From Providencia rettgeri (lineage in GTDB: Bacteria > Pseudomonadota > Gammaproteobacteria > Enterobacterales > Enterobacteriaceae): a stretch of 64,000 nt of DNA. The notes beneath the pieces were generated by a model, which ran no database searches, was not told the origin of the DNA, and saw only the letters and a program-made list of their open reading frames with translations. The translations under genes were made by a program, and so were the position numbers. This document shows, one piece after another, positions 19,393 to 28,895 of this stretch. Numbering within the stretch: the stretch's first letter is position 1; each line of letters opens with the position of its first letter. The stretch covers positions 2,510,501 through 2,574,500 of the forward strand of contig UGTZ01000001.1 of assembly GCA_900455085.1 (NCBI GenBank). The letters are read 5' to 3'.

Positions 19393-20538
19393 TTATTCCG
19401 CTTGAACCCAAAACACACCATCACCTTCTAAGGCAGTGAACGTTTTATGTAAGTAATCGCTATCCGCTTGCGGGTCAAGGTCTGCAAAAAGTTCCGGATG
19501 GATGAATTTTGCAATCGCTTCCACTGCAATAATATTGAATGGCGTATCGTAATATTGCTGATAGAGCGCCAATACTTGCTTGTTTTTGAAAGCCGATAAT
19601 GAACGAAATTTAGGGCGATCCATTAGCTTATTCAAGCGGGCTAAAGACCTTTGTTTATCCCCCGTATAACCTAATGGCACAGAGGCGCTACCTTTGCGAG
19701 TACTGTCCCAATCAGCGGCAGTCATTAAATAATAATCAGGGTTACTGTGAATCAGTTGTTCTTCACTGATTTCCCCACCCATGCCAATACTAAACCATTG
19801 CGAACCGAGGTTATTTCCCCCTGCCGTTTCAACAAACTCACCAAAATTGCCATTACCAAAGGTTTTACAGCAATAATCTTCCCCTTGAATACCAGCGGCC
19901 CGTTCAATAAATACACTTGGGCGTTGCTCTTGACTAAGTTTAGCCACTCTTGAACGGATTAAGTCTAACTTTTGCTGGTAAAACTGATTAAATGCTTGCG
20001 CTTGTTGTTCCTCACCAAATACTTGGCCCAATAACGTCATACTCGGCAGAGTGTTTTTCAGTGGATATTGTCTGAAATCGATAAAAATGACAGGTAAGCC
20101 ACTTTTTTCCAATAATGATAAAGTGCCATTTTCTGTGAGCTTACTCTTTAAGCCAATATCAAAAATGAGTAAATCTGGCTGTGCAACCAACGCTTTCTCA
20201 ACGCTAAAGTCCGTTGTATACGGGTTTGGGAAAACAGGGATCTTGCTTAATTCTGGGAATTTTTTACTATAAGCCACACTCAGGTCAGGCGCTTTTTTTA
20301 TTAACGCATCATCCCAAGCAATAATCCCTTTTAGTGGATCTTGTGGATGTAATATATTCAGCGCAACCAAAACGCGGCTATCTGCCAGCATCACTCGAGA
20401 TACCGGCGCATTGACGGTTACGTCCCTACCCGCTATATCCGTCACCGTGATAGGTGCGGATAAGCTACTAGTCGAAAATAGTAGGCTAACTACGCCAAGA
20501 ATCAGCACGAATATATTGATAATTTTTCTCATTATCAT
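19393..20538 (-). CDS. Periplasmic iron-siderophore-type substrate-binding protein
   Basis: The 381-aa protein starts with a Sec signal peptide (MRKIINIFVLILGVVSLLFS, cleaved near SLSA) and has the bilobed fold of class III binding proteins (PF01497): VTDIAGRDVTVNAPVSRV at the N-terminus and PDLLIFDIGL in the middle. It follows the FecA-like receptor gene by 18 bp, so both serve uptake of the same ferric chelate across the envelope. No permease or ATPase gene is nearby, so it must dock on a transporter encoded elsewhere. A Fur-like site overlaps its start. Confidence 0.87.
   Translation of the reverse strand: MIMRKIINIFVLILGVVSLLFSTSSLSAPITVTDIAGRDVTVNAPVSRVMLADSRVLVALNILHPQDPLKGIIAWDDALIKKAPDLSVAYSKKFPELSKIPVFPNPYTTDFSVEKALVAQPDLLIFDIGLKSKLTENGTLSLLEKSGLPVIFIDFRQYPLKNTLPSMTLLGQVFGEEQQAQAFNQFYQQKLDLIRSRVAKLSQEQRPSVFIERAAGIQGEDYCCKTFGNGNFGEFVETAGGNNLGSQWFSIGMGGEISEEQLIHSNPDYYLMTAADWDSTRKGSASVPLGYTGDKQRSLARLNKLMDRPKFRSLSAFKNKQVLALYQQYYDTPFNIIAVEAIAKFIHPELFADLDPQADSDYLHKTFTALEGDGVFWVQAE
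20518..20536 (-). promoter_or_regulatory. Fur-like box across the start of the binding-protein gene
   Basis: GATAATGAGAAAAATTATC matches 16 of 19 positions of the classical Fur consensus and overlaps codons 2-8 of the binding-protein gene. It may be an internal operator giving this gene its own iron control, or chance in an AT-rich leader. Confidence 0.45.
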
Positions 20539-20556
20539 TGTTTTGCCTTGTATTTA

Positions 20557-22681
20557 TTAAAATTTTACGGATGCTTGAACATAGTAAGTTCTTGGCTGCC
20601 CCACATAGATACCATAATTATTATCAGTAGAACGTGTAAAATAGGTTTGATCAAAAAGATTTTTAATACCAGCAGATAACGTTAAATCAGATAAACTTTT
20701 ACCAAAATGGTACTCACCTCGTGCATCCCATACCATATAACCGGGGATTGTTCCGTATCGACCATCCGCACTGGGTTTTGTTACATAATGGCTTGATGTT
20801 CCTGGCGATTCTTGGGTAGATTGCGCATAGGTATTTAAGTTCCATACCCAATTCCCCGTTTCATAACGGCTACCTGCGGTAAAGACCTGTCGTGAATAAA
20901 ACGGTAAATCTTTATGGGCAAAGTCACCTTTTTTACTAACCGCTTTCGTGTAGGTATAGGTGCTGTATACACTGATACCATCCAATTTATCGCTCAGGTC
21001 AGACAGGTTATACCTTGCCGCCAATTCCACACCTTGGTGAGTTGTGGCGCCCAAATTTGTCCAACCCGTTGTATTTTCAACATAAAGCAGTTGGTCATCA
21101 AAATCGATATAGAATAAGGTCGCCTCAAGGGATAGCGCGGTATTATCGTATTTAGTCCCCACTTCGTAGTTATGGGCTTTTTCTGCACTTAACCCATTCG
21201 CAGGGGAATTCCCAACCCCTTTAGTATTCAATTGAAAGTACTGTAAACTGCCGAATGACGTACTCGCATTGGCAAATAGCTTCCATTCATCATCAATATG
21301 ATAGATCACGGCCAGCGCAGGAAGTGGTTCGCTATAGCGCTTACTTCTATTTTGGTTTTTAAAACTATCATTTAAATGAATATTAATGTTCTCATAGCGG
21401 ATCCCGGGGATCACTGTCCAGTTGCCAACATCAATAGTGTCATCAAGATAAATCGCATGGGCTTCTGTTCCACCCGATGTGTGTTGATAATAATCATTGG
21501 TACTCGGCCGCGAACTTTGAGTACCCGTTTGGTACCAATTTGAACGGTAAGCTTTTTCGTCTGCGGTCTCATTTAAATAGCGATACCCCACTGTTACTTC
21601 GTGTGAAATATCATTAAAACGGAATAATTGCGAATAACTCGGTTCAATGGCATAAGCGGTATAGTGACGAGGGTAAGAAACTAAACGCCTTTCATTCGCT
21701 TTATCTTTATGCTCACTTTCTATGTAACTACCCCCGATAACTTTTACTAAACCATGTCATTAACTCAAATTGCTTGTCATCTTCTTCATGTTTGTATTTC
21801 AATGACATATCTTGTCGATTGCCTTCAAAACGGTCATAAGACCGTGTTGATTGGAAAGGGTCCGCATTATATTGCGCTTGAGTCAACCCTCCAGGCATAC
21901 CTGACATCGCATGATAGTAATGAAAATTAGCCAGTAGTTCGTCGTTATCTGTTATGGCATAACGGGTTTTTAAAATCAGGTCATCAATATCAGTATTATC
22001 GTTGCTTTTACGGTAGCCTTGCCCGTGTAACCCTGAATACAGCAATAGCGCTCCCGCTGAATCATCCGCTTTTGAGCCTCCCACGGACGCATCCACCAGT
22101 GTCTTTAGCCCTCCCGTTTTAGCTCCTTGAGTTTGTAGCGAAACACCCCCAGAAAAGTCTTTCGGGATAGGCTTAGTCACAAAGTTAATTACGCCACCCA
22201 CATTTTGCGGCCCATAACGCACAGAAGCCCCTCCACGGATCACATCAATAGATTCAATACTACCTAGTGATAATGGTGACATCGACAACTGAGGTTGACC
22301 ATAAGGCGCAGCGGCTAATGGCATACCATCGAGTAAAATCGTTGAACGCGGTGAAAGACGTGAGGTTAACCCTCGTACCCCTACATTTAAGGAAACATCG
22401 CTCCCCCCTGTCCCATTACTTTCGCGTACCTGCACCCCTGGGATCCCTTTTAAAGCATCCCCAATGGTTTCACTGCCTAATTCTTTAATTTGCTGTTGAG
22501 ATCTTACTGTCCGAGCACCTGGGTGATTAAATACCACCTCACCATCTTCAGTATTTTCAAGCCAATTGCCTGTAACTGTAATTTGATCATTTTTTGAATT
22601 ATCAACAGCGAAAACATGATAAGGCGCTAATGCAGCTGAAATTGCTAATGGTATGAGTAACTTGCTAGTTTTTAAATTCAT
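20557..22681 (-). pseudogene. FecA-like TonB-dependent ferric-chelate receptor, one-base frameshift
   Basis: The reconstructed protein is about 707 aa: signal peptide (MNLKTSKLLIPLAISAALAP...VFA), plug domain (QIKELGSETIGDALKGIPGV, PQLSMSPLSLGSIESIDVIR) and beta-barrel ending in ...YYVQASVKF with terminal Phe. It is close to E. coli FecA but lacks the N-terminal STN signalling domain, so it cannot signal to a FecR/FecI pair. The frame breaks at five C (plus strand 21731-21735, five G in the gene). With four, SYRG continues as SYIESEHKDKANE and the rest is intact. A Fur box lies upstream. Sequencing error is a real alternative. Confidence 0.88.
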
Positions 22682-22711
22682 AAGGGATACGTAACAAAGG
22701 AGATTAAGAGT

Positions 22712-22730
22712 AATAATGATAATTAGAATT
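22712..22730 (-). promoter_or_regulatory. Fur box upstream of the FecA-like receptor
   Basis: The stretch AATAATGATAATTAGAATT, 30 bp before the receptor start, resembles the Fur consensus made of GATAAT repeats. It fits iron repression of the receptor and binding-protein pair. Confidence 0.7.
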
Positions 22731-22842
22731 ATTACAGATAATCAACTTAATTTACTATTTATTTTGAAATTACTCTAGCTTAATTCCTTATTATATAAAG
22801 GGTTATTGTTTTTGATTTAGAATGAAAAGAACTGAAGAAAAC

Positions 22843-22873
22843 TAAAAAATCCGAGGGAAAATTTCCCCTCGGA
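22843..22873 (-). terminator. Terminator of the dms operon
   Basis: On the minus strand TCCGAGGGG and the complementary CCCTCGGA form a strong stem followed by TTTTTTAG, 66 bp after the dmsC stop. Confidence 0.88.
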
Positions 22874-22938
22874 GCATATTACTTAACGACATCATATGGT
22901 TAAAAGCAAAACAGATAATATTTCGCTTCTAATAAGAA

Positions 22939-23793
22939 CTAACCGCCTAGTGAGAAAAACACTACCCGACCAACTCCCTCGCCAACAAAAATACAGAGTG
23001 TTGCCAGTGACATCACGAATGTTGCATTCACATTGTGCCCATTTTTTTGACACAGTAAACGACCAACAAACAATACCCCTAATGCAATAAGTATAATTCT
23101 AACAATACTTAAGTTCACTAAACCATCAGGGAGTTCACGTGGCGTCATTCCCATATAAATCGGCTCTCCCATATTCCCTAGCAGAGATAATGCGCCCAGT
23201 AACATAAGTAAAATTCCTATAACACCAATACCTAGCGCAATTTTGACCACACGTTTTAATTGCGCTTCTTTGCCATGGCGACGTAAAGAACCTACCAGTA
23301 ATAATGCCGCAACTACACCACCAAGCAATAACACCGCGCCAAAGAAACTGGCGTAGGTAAATAAACCATTCCAGAGGTTAAACAAGGTGTTAGCGTATAA
23401 TGCTGACATTGCATACATATAGATAATACCGGCTAACGCACTCAGCAGCAGTAGCAACGCATTCGCATTTTGTTTAAGCAATAGCAGTGCGATACTGAAA
23501 AACAAGAGCGCCATATAGATTGCCGTCGCCCACACTTCACGGCTCATCCATGAGGTCGACACAAGAAACATGGTGTAAAACATGTGTAGCGGGTTCCCCA
23601 TATGAAATAGTGAGCCTAACAACCCAACACAGCCCAGAATAAAACTTGCTAAAATAGGCAGTTTAATAAACTGGACGCTTTGTCGGTTATTTCCGCCTTC
23701 AAGTACACGAAAATAGCACACCAATGAAACTAGCAAGCACCCTACAGAAGCTTGCATAAATAAGGTGAAAACCACCAATGGAAATTCATGCAT
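22939..23793 (-). CDS. dmsC: DMSO reductase membrane anchor subunit
   Basis: The 284-aa protein has eight hydrophobic segments and matches DmsC/NrfD-type anchors of about 287 aa. DmsC anchors DmsAB to the inner membrane and passes electrons from menaquinol to the iron-sulfur subunit. The N-terminus MHEFPLVVFTLFMQASVG is typical. It is 11 bp downstream of dmsB. It looks intact although dmsA is broken. Confidence 0.9.
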   Translation of the reverse strand: MHEFPLVVFTLFMQASVGCLLVSLVCYFRVLEGGNNRQSVQFIKLPILASFILGCVGLLGSLFHMGNPLHMFYTMFLVSTSWMSREVWATAIYMALLFFSIALLLLKQNANALLLLLSALAGIIYMYAMSALYANTLFNLWNGLFTYASFFGAVLLLGGVVAALLLVGSLRRHGKEAQLKRVVKIALGIGVIGILLMLLGALSLLGNMGEPIYMGMTPRELPDGLVNLSIVRIILIALGVLFVGRLLCQKNGHNVNATFVMSLATLCIFVGEGVGRVVFFSLGG

Positions 23794-23804
23794 GATAATT
23801 CTCC

Positions 23805-24347
23805 TTATCCTTTTGTACCGACAACCAGGTTCGGTTTGGTAATACTTGAGCTAGGTAACCCTGCAATATCTGCATTCGAGCCATATTTTTTACGTAACTC
23901 ACTAATTAGACCGAATTCAATCGCACGCATAGGACAAGAATCAACACACATTGGATTCCCGCCCTTTTCACGAAGATCAAGACAAGTGTCGCACTTAGTC
24001 ATCATTCCAATACTGGCATCGAACTGAGGTGCCTCGTATGGACAAGCCCATGTGCAATAGCGGCACCCCACACATTTATCATGGTCGACTAATACAACCC
24101 CATCTTCTTCTCGTTTATGCATTGCGGTGGTAGGGCAATGGCTGACGCATTGCGGGTCATCACAATGGTTACAGGCAATAGACAAATGCCAAGTCCGAGG
24201 ACGTGGATATTCACCTACTTCAATATCATACACACGACGAAAGTTGCGCCCGACCTCAAGATCATTTTTGTCTTTACATGCAACAACACAGGTTTTACAA
24301 CCAATGCAAGTGGCAACATTAATATAAAATCCAACTTGTTTATCCAT
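23805..24347 (-). CDS. dmsB: DMSO reductase iron-sulfur subunit
   Basis: DmsB carries four [4Fe-4S] clusters that wire DmsC to the molybdenum subunit. The 180-aa sequence shows the cysteine groups CIGCKTCVVACKDKND, CNHCDDPQCVSHCP, CVGCRYCTWACPYEAP and CDTCLDLREKG...CVDSCP. It is about 25 aa shorter than E. coli DmsB at the C-terminus. It lies 13 bp after the end of dmsA. Confidence 0.93.
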   Translation of the reverse strand: MDKQVGFYINVATCIGCKTCVVACKDKNDLEVGRNFRRVYDIEVGEYPRPRTWHLSIACNHCDDPQCVSHCPTTAMHKREEDGVVLVDHDKCVGCRYCTWACPYEAPQFDASIGMMTKCDTCLDLREKGGNPMCVDSCPMRAIEFGLISELRKKYGSNADIAGLPSSSITKPNLVVGTKG

Positions 24348-24360
24348 TTCTTATTGCCCC

Positions 24361-26176
24361 CTAAAAAATAATACGCTGTGGAATTGCAGCATCTGGAACT
24401 AGCTGGTCCCCATGCCATTTTTCGATATTACATAGCATCGTGTTCCACCCTGACGTCCCAAGCCCTGTAGGGACTTGAATGGTTAGCGTATTGTCGGCTC
24501 CCGCCATATCTATCCCTGTTTTTTCATCAACATTTGTCCAACTTCCATGTGGTAATGCCACCACACCCGGCTTCATCGTTTGTGTCACCAATGCGGGACG
24601 CACAATTTTTCCCTGTGGGCTCGTTATCAACACAGTTTCACCGTGTTTAATACCTAAACGTTTAGCATCAGACGCATTGATATAAATTGGACTTGGCCAC
24701 TGTTCACGCAACCAAGGCACGTTATCAAGCGTGCTGTGAGAGCGACGTAAGTAGTGTGGGTTATAGATTTGGAATGGATAATCCCCTTTTTCCTTCTTCG
24801 AGAAGTCGCTAAAACTTGCCTCATAACCGCTCGCGGATGGGATATATTCAGGAATTGGAGGTAATTTCGTCCAACCACATTCATCGGCTTTTTCGACTAA
24901 TGTTTGGCAGTAAATTTCGAACTTACCACTCGGTGGTTGGTCGTGGATTGGCTTGAGGGTCGCGAATAAAATCTTCATAGGCAATATAACCATAGTTATC
25001 ACCAGAAGTACGCTTGACTTGGTATTTCCCAACAGTAAGAAATTCGTTGAGGGTAATTCGGCCTTGCTGTGGCTTACCTGTTACTTGCCATTCATCAATA
25101 TCCGCTTGGGTAATGGTGATTAATGGCTCTGTCGTCTTACCATCTTCACCAATAATCGTTGCGCCATTGAGTTTATTAAAAAATTGTTGTTTTTCCGAAA
25201 CAGGAAAAACCTCATCGACATAAATCCCCAGACGTTTACCTATTTCTTTGGCAATCCACTGGTCACTTCTCGCCTCATAAAGTGGCGGAGTTACATTCAC
25301 CGCAGCTATAATAACTTCGCGGTTACTTGGATTTAATATGGTTCCTTCTCGTTCCCACTCTGTCGTCACGGGTAAGACAATATCCGAATATTTAGCACAA
25401 GTATGTGGAACATATGCTGCAGTTACAATCAGTTCCACATCTTTACGATAAGCTTCAACACTTTGCGAAATATTAGCTCGTGTTTGCAGTGTCGCATTAA
25501 ACGGGTGAATTATCATTTGGATATTTGCATCGACATCCCCTACACCACGTTGGCGGAATCTTTTCTCTAATAATGCACGGTTAAGCTCATTGTGATTAAT
25601 TTTCAAGCTAACCGGGTTTGGGATTGAAGGTAACCCACTTGCTCCGGCCATTACGAGCCGCGTGCCATTATTTCCAGCTGCGAAGTGGCAGCTGACCCCA
25701 GTCATGCGACCAGGCCTTCCCATATGGCCAGTCATAAAGCCTAATGTTGAGAATGCTTGCACCCATCCTTCACCGTTATGGATCCGAGCAGGCGCCCAAC
25801 CGGTAAGCAATGCGACTCGGTTAGTGCCGCCGATTTCACGCGCTAACTTGCGAATATCGCTAGCTGACAGACCACAAATATGAGAGGCCCACTCTGGTGT
25901 TTTCGGCTCCCCCGTGTAGGTGCCTAACAGATAATCTTTGAAGTTACCTTTTGGATCAGCGCCAGCTGGCATATTATTTTCATCAAAACCAACCGTGCAA
26001 CGACGTAAGAAATCCCAATCAATCAATGGGTTGTCAGGGCTATCCATTTCTAATAACGCAGACATGATACCCAGAGCTAAAGCATGGTCAGTACCGGGGT
26101 TGATGGGGTACCAGTCTGCATCCATTAACTCTGCCGTGGTCGTATAACTTGGGTCAATACTAATAAAGCGCGCTCC
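24361..26176 (-). pseudogene. dmsA: dmsA, 3' part (cut by IS30 and frameshifted)
   Basis: This part encodes the C-terminal two thirds of the molybdopterin (MGD) subunit of DMSO reductase, from GARFISIDPSYTTTAEL to the end. It includes the MGD-binding core and the C-terminal molydopterin-dinucleotide-binding domain (NASDAKRLGIKHGETVLI). Besides the IS30 break at 26177 there is a one-base insertion near 24923-24945: the frame ending ANPRPTTEW is followed in another frame by PPSGKFEIYCQT, the usual sequence. The gene is therefore broken twice, although downstream dmsB and dmsC stay open. Confidence 0.92.
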
Positions 26177-27397
26177 TGTAGATTCAATTGGTCAACGCAA
26201 CAGTTATGTGAAAACATGGGGTTGCGGAGGTTTTTTGAATGAGACGAACATTTACAGCAGAGGAAAAAGCCTCTGTTTTTGAACTATGGAAGAACGGAAC
26301 AGGCTTCAGTGAAATAGCGAATATCCTGGGTTCAAAACCCGGAACGATCTTCACTATGTTAAGGGATACTGGCGGCATAAAACCCCATGAGCGTAAGCGG
26401 GCTGTAGCTCACCTGACACTGTCTGAGCGCGAGGAGATACGAGCTGGTTTGTCAGCCAAAATGAGCATTCGTGCGATAGCTACTGCGCTGAATCGCAGTC
26501 CTTCGACGATCTCACGTGAAGTTCAGCGTAATCGGGGCAGACGCTATTACAAAGCTGTTGATGCTAATAACCGAGCCAACAGAATGGCGAAAAGGCCAAA
26601 ACCGTGCTTACTGGATCAAAATTTACCATTGCGAAAGCTTGTTCTGGAAAAGCTGGAGATGAAATGGTCTCCAGAGCAAATATCAGGATGGTTAAGGCGA
26701 ACAAAACCACGTCAAAAAACGCTGCGAATATCACCTGAGACAATTTATAAAACGCTGTACTTTCGTAGCCGTGAAGCGCTACACCACCTGAATATACAGC
26801 ATCTGCGACGGTCGCATAGCCTTCGCCATGGCAGGCGTCATACCCGCAAAGGCGAAAGAGGTACGATTAACATAGTGAACGGAACACCAATTCACGAACG
26901 TTCCCGAAATATCGATAACAGACGCTCTCTGGGGCATTGGGAGGGCGATTTAGTCTCAGGTACAAAAAACTCTCATATAGCCACACTTGTAGACCGAAAA
27001 TCACGTTATACGATCATCCTTAGACTCAGGGGCAAAGATTCTGTCTCAGTAAATCAGGCTCTTACCGACAAATTCCTGAGTTTACCGTCAGAACTCAGAA
27101 AATCACTGACATGGGACAGAGGAATGGAACTGGCCAGACATCTAGAATTTACTGTCAGCACCGGCGTTAAAGTTTACTTCTGCGATCCTCAGAGTCCTTG
27201 GCAGCGGGGAACAAATGAGAATACAAATGGGCTAATTCGGCAGTACTTTCCTAAAAAGACATGTCTTGCCCAATATACTCAACATGAACTAGATCTGGTT
27301 GCTGCTCAGCTAAACAACAGACCGAGAAAGACACTGAAGTTCAAAACACCGAAAGAGATAATTGAAAGGGGTGTTGCATTGACAGATTGAATCTACA
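26177..27397 (+). mobile_element. IS30, complete 1221-bp copy inside dmsA
   Basis: The element is exactly 1221 bp and is bounded by imperfect inverted repeats starting TGTAGATTCAAT on each side. A 2-bp CC duplication flanks it (26175-26176 and 27398-27399), as IS30 makes. Removing the element and one CC rejoins dmsA in frame (AKKAG/ARFISIDP). The transposase reads opposite to dmsA. The transposase looks identical to the E. coli IS30 protein as I remember it, so acquisition is probably recent. Confidence 0.97.
26239..27390 (+). CDS. IS30 transposase
   Basis: This is the 383-aa DDE transposase of IS30. It has an N-terminal HTH (SEIANILGSKPGTIFTML), a second HTH (MSIRAIATALNRSPSTISRE), and the catalytic Asp-Asp-Glu in GHWEGDLVSG, LTWDRGMELA and GTNENTNGLIRQYFP. 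It catalyses movement of the element by cutting at the terminal repeats. Full length and intact, so the element could still move. Confidence 0.97.
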   Translation: MRRTFTAEEKASVFELWKNGTGFSEIANILGSKPGTIFTMLRDTGGIKPHERKRAVAHLTLSEREEIRAGLSAKMSIRAIATALNRSPSTISREVQRNRGRRYYKAVDANNRANRMAKRPKPCLLDQNLPLRKLVLEKLEMKWSPEQISGWLRRTKPRQKTLRISPETIYKTLYFRSREALHHLNIQHLRRSHSLRHGRRHTRKGERGTINIVNGTPIHERSRNIDNRRSLGHWEGDLVSGTKNSHIATLVDRKSRYTIILRLRGKDSVSVNQALTDKFLSLPSELRKSLTWDRGMELARHLEFTVSTGVKVYFCDPQSPWQRGTNENTNGLIRQYFPKKTCLAQYTQHELDLVAAQLNNRPRKTLKFKTPKEIIERGVALTD

Positions 27398-28167
27398 CCC
27401 GCTTTTTTCGCTTGATAGTAATTATAGGTTGGGCTACCAGGGCTACTCCACGCCGGGTTTGCTCCCCACATCACAATTAGCTGGGAGTTACGCATATCAA
27501 AGCGATCATTGGTACCAAACGTATAAAACCCTTCAAGCAACCCTAAATGGGCTGGTGTTTCAAACCATGCTCCCCATGAGGTTGTCCCCCAATCGCCAAC
27601 AAATCCCCCAGCTTTCGCATAAACGTTTTGGATATCAACACCATTACCGCCAGTGATCCAAATCGATTCATTCCCATATTTTTCTTTAATACGTTTCGAT
27701 TCTGATGCCACAATATCTAATGCTTCATCCCAACTGATGCGTACCCATTGGTCTCGGCCTCGCAAGCTTTTATCTCCACCACCGGGAGCCCAGCCTTTAC
27801 GCTTCATTGGATATTTTAAGCGATCTGCGCCAAAGACTTGTTTACGTTGTGAACGGCCACGTAAACAACCTCGTTGTTGTGGGAAATCAGGTGAGTCCGC
27901 AACCACATCATCGGTTTTTTGCCTAACAACTACGCCATCAACCACCAATGCTTTATTAACACAGCGACCACCACAGTTATGCCAGCAGGCCACGGGCTTC
28001 CATTTCCCTTGAGTGACCGCATCAGTTGCTTGCTCAACCGCTTTTTCTTCCTCAGGTGTTGCCGCATATAATTGCTTACTCAGCGGTAACGTAGCCATCA
28101 CTGATGCCGCCGATGTCCAAGCTATAAATGAACGGCGACTCAAGGCTATTTTTTGTCTTTCTGACAT
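27398..28167 (-). pseudogene. dmsA: dmsA, 5' part (cut by IS30)
   Basis: This part encodes the N-terminus of the DMSO reductase catalytic subunit: a twin-arginine signal (SRRSFIAWTSAASVMATLP) for export of the folded cofactor-bearing enzyme, the cysteine cluster motif CWHNCGGRCVN...RGCLRGR, and the first MGD-binding part (WITGGNGVDIQN). The frame runs into IS30 after KKAG. The ATG at 28167 follows a GAGG ribosome-binding site. No functional DmsA can be made from this copy. Confidence 0.93.
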
Positions 28168-28195
28168 TGCTCTTACCTCTTCATTTTGTTTATTA

Positions 28196-28885
28196 TTATA
28201 AATTGACTAATTCATTGATTTTTTTAATATCATTGCGTAAGAAAAGCTCAACTAATGAACTTAATTGACGATAGAATAATGTGTCTGCATGGTTATGCAT
28301 TGAGCGGCAAAATGGCGTAATAAACGCCAATAAATGGGTATTTAAAAATGTGGCAGACCCGAGCAACAACGCGTTTACGTTAACCCAATCAACGGTTTCA
28401 TTTTCGCTATCAATAAGTTCAGTAATACGCAGGCTTAAATGCCACATAAAATCCAACTCATAACCAATATGGTCAGCGGCTTCCCTATCCCCTTCCGGTA
28501 AATGAACGCCATACTGTTCATAAAAGGATTTCACTGCTGAGGTACTTTCTTGAAATAACAGTTTGTCACGGGAAACATAAGTTGACTCCCATGGCGCTGC
28601 TGGCGGGGCTTCAGGGCCAATAAATAAGCGAGTAAAATCCCAATGCAAGTTTTCAAAACTCTCAGTATTGGCTTGTAGCTGCCTATTGCTTAAGTCTTTA
28701 TGCATGTCATTTATGGCATTTCTCATCGCGGGTAATGCTTCATCACAGGGAAATAACAGCAACCCTGAGTCTCTCAAATAATTTAATAACTCTGGCGTTG
28801 GCTCTTCCATAAATAAACGCCGTAATACGTCATAAGCAAATTGACGCGCATACAGAAAATCTAAAATTTGGTCGTCATTAGTCAT
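28196..28885 (-). CDS. TorD/DmsD-family chaperone
   Basis: The 229-aa all-helical protein belongs to the TorD family of chaperones, which bind the twin-arginine leader of molybdoenzymes and hold export until the cofactor is inserted. The typical block is APWESTYVSRDKLLFQEST, and YELDFMWHLSLRI follows. It lies 28 bp upstream of dmsA and 10 bp downstream of the radical SAM gene, so DmsA is its likely client. Confidence 0.88.
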   Translation of the reverse strand: MTNDDQILDFLYARQFAYDVLRRLFMEEPTPELLNYLRDSGLLLFPCDEALPAMRNAINDMHKDLSNRQLQANTESFENLHWDFTRLFIGPEAPPAAPWESTYVSRDKLLFQESTSAVKSFYEQYGVHLPEGDREAADHIGYELDFMWHLSLRITELIDSENETVDWVNVNALLLGSATFLNTHLLAFITPFCRSMHNHADTLFYRQLSSLVELFLRNDIKKINELVNL

Positions 28886-28895
28886 AAATGTATCC

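Noticed and set aside
24361..28167. Several separate molybdoenzyme genes
   Set aside because: All pieces are parts of a single dmsA interrupted by IS30 and one frameshift; the joint reconstructs exactly with the 2-bp duplication.
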